Shown here: positions 27,108 through 34,276 of the stretch, in pieces
Layout of the letters: each line of letters starts with the position of its first letter
Numbering within the stretch: the first letter of the stretch is position 1
NCBI RefSeq assembly: GCF_004216905.1
Contig: NZ_SGXJ01000010.1
Location: 1-64,000 of the forward strand
Source of the DNA: Kribbella sp. VKM Ac-2569
Lineage (GTDB): Bacteria; Actinomycetota; Actinomycetes; Propionibacteriales; Kribbellaceae
DNA length: 64,000 nucleotides
Direction of reading: 5' to 3'
Notes under the pieces: generated by a model
What the model saw: the letters and a program-made list of their open reading frames with translations, nothing else
Told to the model about the DNA's origin: nothing
The model's database searches: none
Program-made: the position numbers and the translations under genes

Positions 27108-28376
27108 TCACTGCTCCTTGGTAAAGGTGACCATACGTCCGTCACCGAGGATGACATGAACAACAGGCGCCACGGTGGCACCAGGCTGCCCAAGAGCCCT
27201 GCGGAACGATCGCAGCGCGGTGTCTTCCGACAAGCCGACGGGGCGGCCGTCGATGACTACTTCGTGACGGGCCCTGAGCGCTGCCGCGGCCTCGATCGCC
27301 TGTCCGCTCGCCGTCAGTATGTTCCGCTTGACCGCGCTGGACGTGTCGACGTCCTGGGTTTTGAACTCCACGATCGCCCCCTCGTCACTACCCGACCTTC
27401 GAAGCACCGCGTCCGGGTTCTTCTGACCTGAGCCGTGGTCCTCCGGGCGTGCATCAACTCGCCAGCCTTCGCCTTCGAGGCGCTCGGCGATCTTGCGCTC
27501 CTTCGCCAGGAACCGGCGCTGCGGGTCGTGCACCCCCGGAGCGAAGTCGCTGCCCAGCGGGCGCAGGTCGAGGGCCGGGTCGAAGTCCAGGAGGTTCGGG
27601 GTTGGGAGGTCTGGGAGGTTGACGTCGACGATGAGCGGGGCGGGGGTGGGCTGCTCGGGGTAGCCGAACGCGACTTCGATGTGGGTTGGGGTGATGGTGA
27701 GGGTGGCGTGTTGCCATTTGTCGGCGTCGGCTTCGGTCATGGAGTCGAGGAGGAGTTTTACGGCTTCGGTGAGGTCGGGGTCGATCTCGAAGTCGCGGGC
27801 CAGGCGCTCGGCGCGCTTGTCCTCCTCCTTCTCGTCCGGTTCTTCGAAGAGCACTTCGCCGGTTTCGGTGACGGTGATTTCGAGTTCCAGGAGGTTCTCG
27901 TCATCGCGTTCCTGATCGTCCTCCTCATAAGCCTTGCGGTACTTCTCGAAGGCCTTGCGGGCGACCGTGACCAGTGGCGGCTCGTTGTCCTCGGCAACTT
28001 CCAGTTCGTCGTACGTCGCGGTGAGGCGTCTCGTGCGGACCTGGACGTCGCTGGTGCCGCTGGTCGACTTGTTGCGGTCGGCGGAATCGGACGAAGGGCG
28101 ATTGGTCGACGGTCCCGGCGTACCGATCAGGCCCTCGGCCCAGCCACGTGCTTTCGGCGGCGCCATCGACAAAAAGTGCGCAGCGGCTTCACACGCGCGC
28201 GCCGCGGCGTCGAGCTGCTGGGCGGCGACCGTTGCCTGCCCGCGGGATGCGATCAGCGCGACCTGTGCGTTCTCCCGGCAGCGCGCCGCCGTACGCAGGA
28301 GCTGGTCGACGACCCGGGGGATCTCGTCGAAGCAGTCGACCAGGCCGCGGGCGACGCGCTGCAGCTCGGACGGCAC
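27108..28376 (-). CDS. polymorphic toxin with CdiA-CT-like tRNase/nuclease C-terminus
   Basis: 422 aa from GTG 28376. N-terminus (1-90): helical, Ala-rich, resembling an ESX/WXG-type trafficking region. Middle (about 90-285): acidic, disordered-to-beta linker. C-terminus (288-422): EGEGWRVDARPEDHGSGQKNPDAVL, then GAIVEFKTQ, then GQAIEAA; D322, E337 and K339 make a PD-(D/E)XK site, and the arrangement matches the CdiA C-terminal tRNase family. No signal peptide, so export must be by dedicated machinery or the protein acts inside the cell. Fourth gene of the FtsK-led operon, 16 bases after the WXG100-like gene and abutting the immunity gene. Confidence 0.75.
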   Translation of the reverse strand: MPSELQRVARGLVDCFDEIPRVVDQLLRTAARCRENAQVALIASRGQATVAAQQLDAAARACEAAAHFLSMAPPKARGWAEGLIGTPGPSTNRPSSDSADRNKSTSGTSDVQVRTRRLTATYDELEVAEDNEPPLVTVARKAFEKYRKAYEEDDQERDDENLLELEITVTETGEVLFEEPDEKEEDKRAERLARDFEIDPDLTEAVKLLLDSMTEADADKWQHATLTITPTHIEVAFGYPEQPTPAPLIVDVNLPDLPTPNLLDFDPALDLRPLGSDFAPGVHDPQRRFLAKERKIAERLEGEGWRVDARPEDHGSGQKNPDAVLRRSGSDEGAIVEFKTQDVDTSSAVKRNILTASGQAIEAAAALRARHEVVIDGRPVGLSEDTALRSFRRALGQPGATVAPVVHVILGDGRMVTFTKEQ

Positions 28377-28392
28377 CTTGATAACTCGAGCG

Positions 28393-28653
28393 TCAGATCT
28401 GGTCGGCGTAGTTCTTGCAGCCGGCCGACGCGATCTCCAGCGCCTCGGCGGCCTGTTCGACGGCCTTGCTCGCCGCCTCCAGGATCTCGGTGATGTCGCG
28501 GTCGATGCCGGTGGCGGTCCCCGCGATCAGGCTCTCCACCAACTGACTGTGCTGCGTGAACCGGAGCTTGAATCCGGCCAGGCCACCCGCTGCCTGCTTG
28601 GCCTCCATGGAGACCTGGTGCAGCTGTTCCTTGAGCCGCAGTACGTCGGACAC
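28393..28653 (-). CDS. small helical WXG100-like protein
   Basis: 86 aa from GTG 28653. Two predicted helices with a turn near residues 40-48 (AGTATGID), the size and shape of ESX/WXG100 proteins, but without the WXG turn. C-terminal helix EAASKAVEQAAEALEIASAG is amphipathic. It sits between the membrane protein and toxin genes with 18- and 16-base gaps. In type VII systems such small proteins are co-secreted partners or chaperones of the toxin; here that is inference from size and position. Confidence 0.65.
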   Translation of the reverse strand: MSDVLRLKEQLHQVSMEAKQAAGGLAGFKLRFTQHSQLVESLIAGTATGIDRDITEILEAASKAVEQAAEALEIASAGCKNYADQI

Positions 28654-28671
28654 CTCAACCCACTCCCAAAT

Positions 28672-29349
28672 CTAGTTGCGCTTCTTCGGCAGCACGATCG
28701 CCGTACCCGCCACGACGACCGGGACCAGGATCCCGAGCCACCACGGCAGACCGGCCGCCATCGCGACGACGACGAGGACCGCACCGCCCCAGCCCCACCA
28801 ACGCGCGCCGGGCAGCCGTGGCAGCCCGAGCACCCGCGACGCGGCCAGCATCGTGAGAGCGGCGATCGCTGCAGCCTCGACCCCAACCAGGAACGAACCA
28901 GTGAGGATCCACACCAGTACGAACCCGACCAGTGCCAGGACCGCGCTGATGGTACGCCGCTTGCGCTGCTCCTGGAGCGCCCGGGCTTTCGTTCGCAGCT
29001 CCTCCAGCTGGTCGACGGTCTCGGCGAGCTGCTTGGTGATCCGCTCCGCGACTGTCTCGATGTCGTTCAGCGCGCGGATCTCGGGCAGCGAGTGGTTCGC
29101 CCGCTTGCCCTCCGCGGGCAGCCCGGCCCGCTGCAGACTTTCCGCCGCCTTGTCGGCGAGCGAGTTCAGCCGGGTCTGCAGCTTCCGTCCCCGCTCGGCC
29201 ATCGCATCGGCCTCGGCCGCCGCGGTCGCCTCGGCCTTCGACTTGTGCGCCGTCACCCGGTCCTGCGCCTGCTGCGCGTCGGCCCGCGCCATCGCGACCG
29301 TCCGCAATGCGCGCACGTACTCGGACCACTCCTGCTCCACGGTCTTCAT
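28672..29349 (-). CDS. coiled-coil membrane protein of the FtsK-like operon
   Basis: 225 aa from ATG 29349, overlapping the FtsK stop by ATGA. Residues 1-130 are a long Ala/Glu/Arg/Lys coiled coil (includes ADAQQAQDRVTAHKSKAEAT). Residues 135-222 hold about four membrane helices, ending PKKRN. It could anchor the ATPase to the membrane or form the channel part of the system. No known T7SS core component (EccB, EccD, EccE) is recognisable in it. Confidence 0.75.
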   Translation of the reverse strand: MKTVEQEWSEYVRALRTVAMARADAQQAQDRVTAHKSKAEATAAAEADAMAERGRKLQTRLNSLADKAAESLQRAGLPAEGKRANHSLPEIRALNDIETVAERITKQLAETVDQLEELRTKARALQEQRKRRTISAVLALVGFVLVWILTGSFLVGVEAAAIAALTMLAASRVLGLPRLPGARWWGWGGAVLVVVAMAAGLPWWLGILVPVVVAGTAIVLPKKRN

Positions 29350-32078
29350 CGACGTACCAGCTCCACCGCGCGATCCACCTCGTCCGACCGCAGCGCGGCG
29401 AACGGTACGACGACCTGTGCCTCAGGATGCAGCCCATCCCAGAGCAAGGCCCGATGCGGTTCGGAGGCCCACCGCACCAGCGGACCCGCCACCGCGCGTA
29501 CGCCGTCCTGCGGGTGCCGGAGGAACAGGTGGGTCGCCACGTTGGCCCGCCCGTACCCGAGGTGCTCGGTGCACACATGCAGCCGGTTCCACCACCCGAA
29601 CGTGATGAGCCCCTGCGCCGGCCCGTCCCGCACGATGTCCTGCAACGCGTTCGCCGGGCTCTCGAAGAACCCCTCGGCGTGCAACTGCATCCGCGGTACG
29701 CCGTGGAACCCGAAGCCGATCAGGTACGTCCCGCCGGCCTCCCCGCTCCGCATCGCGTCCCGCAGCGCGAACAGTCGCGGCGCGATGTCGTCGTGCTTGT
29801 CCACGGTCTCGACCTCGCACCCGAGCTGCCGCAGCACCTGCACCAAGGCGTCCTTGCCCTCAGCAACGGACGGCGCCGAGTTCGTTCCATCCATGAAGAG
29901 GAATCGCGGCGGCTCCACAGCGGACGCGGCCGTCGACACCGCCAGCCCAGTCAGTACGCCGAGCGCATCCGGCGGCCCGTCTCCCAGCACGAGTACGCCG
30001 GCGCCGGGCTCCGGCCGCACCTCGACGGAAACCGGCTCCTCCGTGACCGCGATCGGGAGCCCGGTCCACGGCCGCCCCAGCTCGGGCTTCACCGCGGTCG
30101 CCGTGTCCGTCAACCGCGCCGGCTCGGCCAGATGGAACACCCGCGGCGGATGCACCGCCGTACCCGCGCGCGTCCACAACTCCTGGCGCAGCGAGTCCAG
30201 CACGGGCTTGTCCGCGTAGCTCACCAGCACGTGCTGGTTGTCGTCCGGCGACCCGAAGTTCGCGTTCAGCACCGCTTCGCCGCGGAACTGCAGCTCGGCC
30301 GCCGCCGTGTTCCCGCTACGCAGAATCGCCTGCGAGTCGGCCGGCGTCGTCTTCAGCGCGATGCGGTACGGCACCTGCCCGAAGATCGAGTCCCGCCGCG
30401 TCGACAGCCGCTTCACACCCTCGATCGTCTGCGTCGCCAGTACGACGTGTACGCCGTACGCACGCCCCAGCCGGACCAGCCGCTCCAGCAGCTTCGCCGC
30501 CTCGTCCGCCAACTCGTCGTCGTCCTCGAGCAGCACCTGGAACTCGTCCAGTACGACGAGAATCCGCGGCGGCCGATCCGGACCGGGAGGCAGCTCCGCG
30601 ATATCGGCGACGTTGCCGTGCGCCTTGAAGATCTCGCTGCGGCGCGCGAGCTCGTCCGACAGATGACGCAGTACGGCGAGACCGAACGCGCGATCGCTGT
30701 GGACGCCGAGCACGCGGATCTGCGGCAGCCAGTGCGGCCGGTCCGGCCCGGGACCGAGTGCCGAGAACTCGACACCGTGCTTGAAATCGAGCAGGTACAT
30801 CTCCAGGTCGGCCGGAGAATAACGCGCGGCGAGACCGTGGATCAGCACGAGCAGCAGGTTCGACTTGCCTTGGCCGACGGCACCGCCGACGAGCACGTGC
30901 GGCAGGGCCGGGTTGCCGCTGCGCAACCGCACCAGCGCCGGCGTGCGGTCGTCGTACCCGATCACCGTCCCGACCTCGTCCTTGACCGGCTGCCACCAGG
31001 TCGAGCGGTCCGGCAACGTCCGGTCGAAGTCGATGGTCGGGAGTACGGCGATCTCCGCCTGCTCGGCGATCACGTCACAGATGCCTGCGGCAATGGTCGC
31101 GTCGAACGGCGGATCGAGGCGGGCCGGCGGCAGCTGCGCGATCTCGACGCGATCGTTGACGATGGCAACCGGGTTGAGGAGGTCGAGCAACTGTTTCGAG
31201 TCCACGTCGAGTTCGGCCGCCGTCGACGCGTCGTAGTGGACCAGGAAGCAGATCCCACGCTTGCCCGCGGTCGCGGCCAGCCGGAGCAGGTCGCGCTGGG
31301 CGAGCGTATCGATCCCGGACGGGTAGTCGAACAGGACAACGATCCGGTAGGGATCGGTGACCTGGCCGGTCTCCTTCAGGAGGTCCTCGAAGCGTTCGTG
31401 CCCGAGCTGCGCCTGCCGGCTCGCGCGCAGCGACGACACGTCGACCAGCCCGGACAGCACGGTGTGCAACTGCTCGGCGGTGTGTGTTGCCCTGGGCACC
31501 AATTGCGGGTACTTCGTGGTCAGGTGACCGAGCAGCCCCATCATCCCGGTCAGCCGCGGATCGAACGCGTCGATGCGGAGCCGGAACGGTTCCGCCGCCG
31601 CCACGAGCCGCATGGCGACGCTCTGCAGCAGCCGGCGCGCGTTCTCGTTGCGGTCCGCGGTGACCTTCCAGCCGTTGGTGCGGAGCAGCGGCGCGACCAC
31701 CGGCGTACCGGCTTCCAGTTCGCCGACCCGCACGTACGCCGGGACACCCGCACCGACCAGTTGACGCGAACGCCAGCGGGCGTCGTTCGGCGGAATCGAT
31801 GCCAGGCCGGGTGCGAGCCGGTCCGCGAGAAGCCGCGCCTTGGGCTCGGCGTCGGACAAGGCCTCCGCGGTCTTCGCCTCGACCAGCGACCGCGACTCAC
31901 GCCGGGCGGTGGCGGTCTGCTCCTGCAGTTGACGATGCAGCTTCACGGCGCGCTGATGCTCGCCGTACGTCAGCCGCCGTGCGTTGTCCAGCAACTGCCC
32001 CAGCGCGTGCTGCAAACCGCGGATCCGCGCTTCCAGGAGCTCCGGAGCGGCCGGTCCCCCGTCAGGCTTCTCCGTCAC
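29346..32078 (-). CDS. FtsK/SpoIIIE-domain ATPase, tandem domains
   Basis: About 910 aa; annotated start ATG 32084, but GTG 32078 is preferred (see the insertion finding). Residues 1-100: coiled coil. 100-350: a non-catalytic alpha/beta region. First FtsK domain about 375-640: Walker A GGAVGQGKSN (400-409), Walker B ILVVLDEFQ (508-516), then VVLATQTIEGVKRL and RIALKTTPADSQAIL. Second domain about 660-912 has a degenerate P-loop (VLVLGDGPPDALGVL). One active plus one degenerate module recalls EccC of type VII secretion, but no N-terminal membrane helices are present. First gene of the five-gene operon; probably the motor for the toxin or a nucleic-acid translocase. Confidence 0.85.
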   Translation of the reverse strand: MTEKPDGGPAAPELLEARIRGLQHALGQLLDNARRLTYGEHQRAVKLHRQLQEQTATARRESRSLVEAKTAEALSDAEPKARLLADRLAPGLASIPPNDARWRSRQLVGAGVPAYVRVGELEAGTPVVAPLLRTNGWKVTADRNENARRLLQSVAMRLVAAAEPFRLRIDAFDPRLTGMMGLLGHLTTKYPQLVPRATHTAEQLHTVLSGLVDVSSLRASRQAQLGHERFEDLLKETGQVTDPYRIVVLFDYPSGIDTLAQRDLLRLAATAGKRGICFLVHYDASTAAELDVDSKQLLDLLNPVAIVNDRVEIAQLPPARLDPPFDATIAAGICDVIAEQAEIAVLPTIDFDRTLPDRSTWWQPVKDEVGTVIGYDDRTPALVRLRSGNPALPHVLVGGAVGQGKSNLLLVLIHGLAARYSPADLEMYLLDFKHGVEFSALGPGPDRPHWLPQIRVLGVHSDRAFGLAVLRHLSDELARRSEIFKAHGNVADIAELPPGPDRPPRILVVLDEFQVLLEDDDELADEAAKLLERLVRLGRAYGVHVVLATQTIEGVKRLSTRRDSIFGQVPYRIALKTTPADSQAILRSGNTAAAELQFRGEAVLNANFGSPDDNQHVLVSYADKPVLDSLRQELWTRAGTAVHPPRVFHLAEPARLTDTATAVKPELGRPWTGLPIAVTEEPVSVEVRPEPGAGVLVLGDGPPDALGVLTGLAVSTAASAVEPPRFLFMDGTNSAPSVAEGKDALVQVLRQLGCEVETVDKHDDIAPRLFALRDAMRSGEAGGTYLIGFGFHGVPRMQLHAEGFFESPANALQDIVRDGPAQGLITFGWWNRLHVCTEHLGYGRANVATHLFLRHPQDGVRAVAGPLVRWASEPHRALLWDGLHPEAQVVVPFAALRSDEVDRAVELVRR

Positions 32079-32088
32079 GAGCATCGTC
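32079..32088. repeat. left copy of 10-bp direct repeat flanking the TnpB element
   Basis: GAGCATCGTC, repeated at 33422-33431 right after the element's right end. The match extends leftward as CGTCA with one differing base between (CGTCAc/CGTCAa). Confidence 0.6.
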
Positions 32089-33421
32089 GCGGTGAAGGCC
32101 CGACCTCAGCGAAGGGAGGAACCGCGACTCCCTCCCTTCGGAAACTGAAAACTGTCGGCGCTGCCTGTTTGGGTGGATTCCGTGTCCCGGTTCCGGATGT
32201 ACCCGACTCCCGCGCAGCAGGCCGCGTTGCTGCAGCAGTGCCGGCATTCCCGATCCGTATGGAACCTGGCTCTTGAGCAGTGGTCGATGTGGACTCGCGA
32301 CAAGCCTGCGACACCCGGCTTCGCCGAACAGTGCCGGCAATTGACCGAGGAGCGAGCCGCGTTCGACTGGCTGCGAGCCGGATCGCAGACCGTGCAACAG
32401 CAGGCACTGCGAGACTTCAACCAGGCGGTCAAGAACTTTCACGCCGGCACCCACCGGCGGCCGACCTGGCGCAAAGCTAGGCTGCACGAGGGATTCCGCA
32501 TCGTCGGCGCCCAGGCGTCCCGGATCGTGAAGCTGAACCGGAAGTGGGCCGCGATCAACGTGCCCAAGGTCGGCTGGGTCCGAGTGCGGCTGTCCCGCGC
32601 CGCACCCGACGCGAAGTCCTACCGCATCACCGCCGACCGGACAGGCCGCTGGCACCTCGCGTTCGCCGTCATCCCACCGTCGATCCCCGCACCCGGCGCA
32701 GGTGAGGTCGTCGGCGTGGACCGCGGTGTGACGGTGTCTGCGGCCTTGTCCACCGGTGAGCTCTTGTCGTGTCCCGGCCTGTCGGAACGTGCGAAGGTAC
32801 GCCTGAAGCATCTGCAGCGCAGGCTTGCCAGGTGCCATCGCGGTTCCAACCGGCGTCGACGGGTGAAGGAGGCGATCGCGAAGCTGAACGCACGAGCCGG
32901 CGATCGTCGCAAGGATTGGGTGGAGAAGGTCAGCACCGACCTCGCGCGACGGTTCGACGTCATCCGAGTCGAAGACCTGCGCATTGCCCAGATGACCAGG
33001 CGCCCCAGGCCCAAGCCTCATCCTGCACGGCCGGGCGTCTACCGGTCGAACCGTCGCCGCGCGAAGGCGGGGCTGAACCGGGGCATCCTGGCCAATGGTT
33101 GGGGACTGCTCGTCCAGCGCTTGGAGGACAAGGCTCGGGGACGGGTCGAGAGAATCAAACCTGCGTACACGTCGCAGACCTGCAGCGTCTGCGGGCATTG
33201 CGCACCGGAGAGCCGCGAGAGCCAAGCGGTGTTCCGGTGCGTGGCCTGCGGACACCAGGCGCATGCGGACTTGAACGCGGCAGTCAACATCGCGGCCGGA
33301 CGGGCCGTCAGCGCACGCCGAGAGACGCCCGTACAGGTCTCGTTGAAGCGTGAACCTCAACTCGCTACCTCCACGTAGCAGTGGTTGGAATCCCCGTCCT
33401 TCAGGGCGGGGAGGACGTCAA
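32089..33421 (+). mobile_element. IS1341-type (IS200/IS605 family) element carrying tnpB only
   Basis: Left boundary set by the flanking repeat; right boundary set by the usual subterminal hairpin followed by GACGTCAA. A perfect 10-bp hairpin lies at the left end (32110-32119 with 32131-32140, CGAAGGGAGG and complement). The right-end hairpin is 33391-33412. No tnpA is present, so it cannot move without help. It sits directly upstream of the FtsK-like ATPase start. Ends are inferred by structure and could be off by several bases. Confidence 0.75.
32173..33378 (+). CDS. tnpB: TnpB RNA-guided endonuclease (IS605 OrfB family)
   Basis: 401 aa from GTG 32173; GTG 32182 (VSRFRMYPTPAQ) may be the real start. 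N-terminal OrfB helix-turn-helix/wedge region with RFRMYPTPAQQ. RuvC residues intact: D183 (VVGVDRG), E267 (VIRVEDL) and D366 (HADLNAA). Zinc ribbon C337/C340 and C356/C359 (CSVCGH, CVACGH). About 400 aa is full length. TnpB proteins cut DNA guided by an omegaRNA from the element's right end and help retain the element. No TnpA partner, no frameshift, so it looks functional. Confidence 0.95.
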   Translation: MDSVSRFRMYPTPAQQAALLQQCRHSRSVWNLALEQWSMWTRDKPATPGFAEQCRQLTEERAAFDWLRAGSQTVQQQALRDFNQAVKNFHAGTHRRPTWRKARLHEGFRIVGAQASRIVKLNRKWAAINVPKVGWVRVRLSRAAPDAKSYRITADRTGRWHLAFAVIPPSIPAPGAGEVVGVDRGVTVSAALSTGELLSCPGLSERAKVRLKHLQRRLARCHRGSNRRRRVKEAIAKLNARAGDRRKDWVEKVSTDLARRFDVIRVEDLRIAQMTRRPRPKPHPARPGVYRSNRRRAKAGLNRGILANGWGLLVQRLEDKARGRVERIKPAYTSQTCSVCGHCAPESRESQAVFRCVACGHQAHADLNAAVNIAAGRAVSARRETPVQVSLKREPQLATST

Positions 33422-33441
33422 GAGCATCGTCCTTCCACACT
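33340..33441 (+). ncRNA. predicted omegaRNA (right-end RNA) with guide
   Basis: Extent approximate. The scaffold ends with the hairpin 33391-33412: nine pairs (TCCCCGTCC with GGGCGGGGA, one U-G) around a TTCA loop, followed by GGACGTCAA at the element end. By analogy with known TnpB systems, the guide would be the next 16-20 bases from 33422 (GAGCATCGTCCTTCCACA). Scaffold 5' end not visible from sequence alone; it normally lies within the tnpB 3' end. Confidence 0.5.
33422..33431. repeat. right copy of 10-bp direct repeat flanking the TnpB element
   Basis: GAGCATCGTC, identical to 32079-32088. On the minus strand this copy is preceded by GGAAGG, which reads as the displaced ribosome-binding site of the FtsK-like gene. 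Confidence 0.6.
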
Positions 33442-33465
33442 TTTGCCCCGTGACTGTTCATTGCC

Positions 33466-33486
33466 TGGTGTAACCATGTCACACCA
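33466..33486. promoter_or_regulatory. 21-bp palindrome, candidate operator of the toxin operon
   Basis: TGGTGT-N9-ACACCA with an inner AC...GT pair also symmetric. Followed by a direct repeat CCAGTGG at 33484-33490 and 33493-33499. It lies in the region that would have been directly upstream of the FtsK-like operon before the TnpB insertion. The divergent or same-strand VOC gene ends at 33528, so no other promoter obviously needs it. Confidence 0.4.
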
Positions 33487-33527
33487 GTGGCCCCAGTGGT
33501 CACTCCAGGTATCAGTAGTCTCACCTG

Positions 33528-33923
33528 CTAATCAGGAGCGACGATCTCGAGCTCGTAGCCGTCGGTGTTGTAGAGGAAGGCGGCGTAATGCTGCGGGCCG
33601 CCGGCGTACGGATGGCGGTCGGCGAACATCAGCGTCCAGCCGTGCTCGGCGGCCTCCGCGACGATGCTGTCGACCTCGGCCCGGTCGGCCGCGTTCAGCG
33701 CCAGGTGGTTCATCCCCGGCCGCATCCGGTCGTGCTCGGCGGCCGACATCGCCGGGCTCTGCTCGACGACCACGTAGCAGCCGTCCGGGGCGGTCCAGGT
33801 CATGCCGCCCGGCCAGCCGTCACCGTCCTTCCAGCCCAGCCGGTTGAGGACCCAGCCCCAGCTCGTTACGGCCCGGGACAGGTCCGGGACCCAGATCTCG
33901 ACGTGATGCACCGCGGCAGCCAT
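33528..33923 (-). CDS. VOC (glyoxalase-fold) family protein
   Basis: 131 aa. Two beta-alpha-beta-beta-beta modules: AVHHVEIWVPDLSRAVTSWGWVL and MNHLALNAADRAEVD, with metal ligands H7, then H in MNHLAL, and E in YELEIVAPD. Single-domain dioxygenase or resistance-like protein; substrate unknown. Second in an operon with the small membrane protein (7-base gap). Confidence 0.88.
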   Translation of the reverse strand: MAAAVHHVEIWVPDLSRAVTSWGWVLNRLGWKDGDGWPGGMTWTAPDGCYVVVEQSPAMSAAEHDRMRPGMNHLALNAADRAEVDSIVAEAAEHGWTLMFADRHPYAGGPQHYAAFLYNTDGYELEIVAPD

Positions 33924-33930
33924 CGGAGCA

Positions 33931-34140
33931 TTATCTGTGCTCGGCGTGATGGTGCGACACGGCCGTCGAGATCCCTGCCGCGATCGCGCCGGAAAGCAGC
34001 AGCCAGACCAGCGCCGCGAGCAGCCACGGCCACCACGGCCGAACCTGCGCGGCTTCGGCGACAGCCTTGCCGAACAGCCCGCCGGCAGGCGCGAAGACGA
34101 GCACGAGCACCAACCGCGCGAACCTCGTCTCCCTGGTCAT
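33931..34140 (-). CDS. small two-helix membrane protein
   Basis: 69 aa. Two hydrophobic helices (FARLVLVLVFAPAGGLFG and WLLAALVWLLLSGAIAAG) and a histidine-rich end (SHHHAEHR). Function unknown. It starts 136 bases from the divergent AddB-like gene and leads the VOC gene. Confidence 0.65.
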   Translation of the reverse strand: MTRETRFARLVLVLVFAPAGGLFGKAVAEAAQVRPWWPWLLAALVWLLLSGAIAAGISTAVSHHHAEHR

Positions 34141-34276
34141 TTCTTCATTGTCCGAGGCAGCCGCCGAACCTGCAGAAACCTTGGCGTTTCGCGCCCGGTC
34201 ATCTTTCTGTCCGTGGGAGGGTTTACGGTCTCCGTGACAGTCGAAATCTGCGCTGGTTCAAGATGGGGAGTTCGTG

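Noticed and set aside
27435-28493. 352-codon plus-strand frame rich in Val, Gly and Phe
   Set aside because: Exact antisense of the toxin gene linker; composition is an artefact of complementing acidic codons.
29307-32276. 989-codon plus-strand frame opposite the FtsK-like gene
   Set aside because: Arg-rich translation without domains; the minus strand carries Walker A and B motifs.
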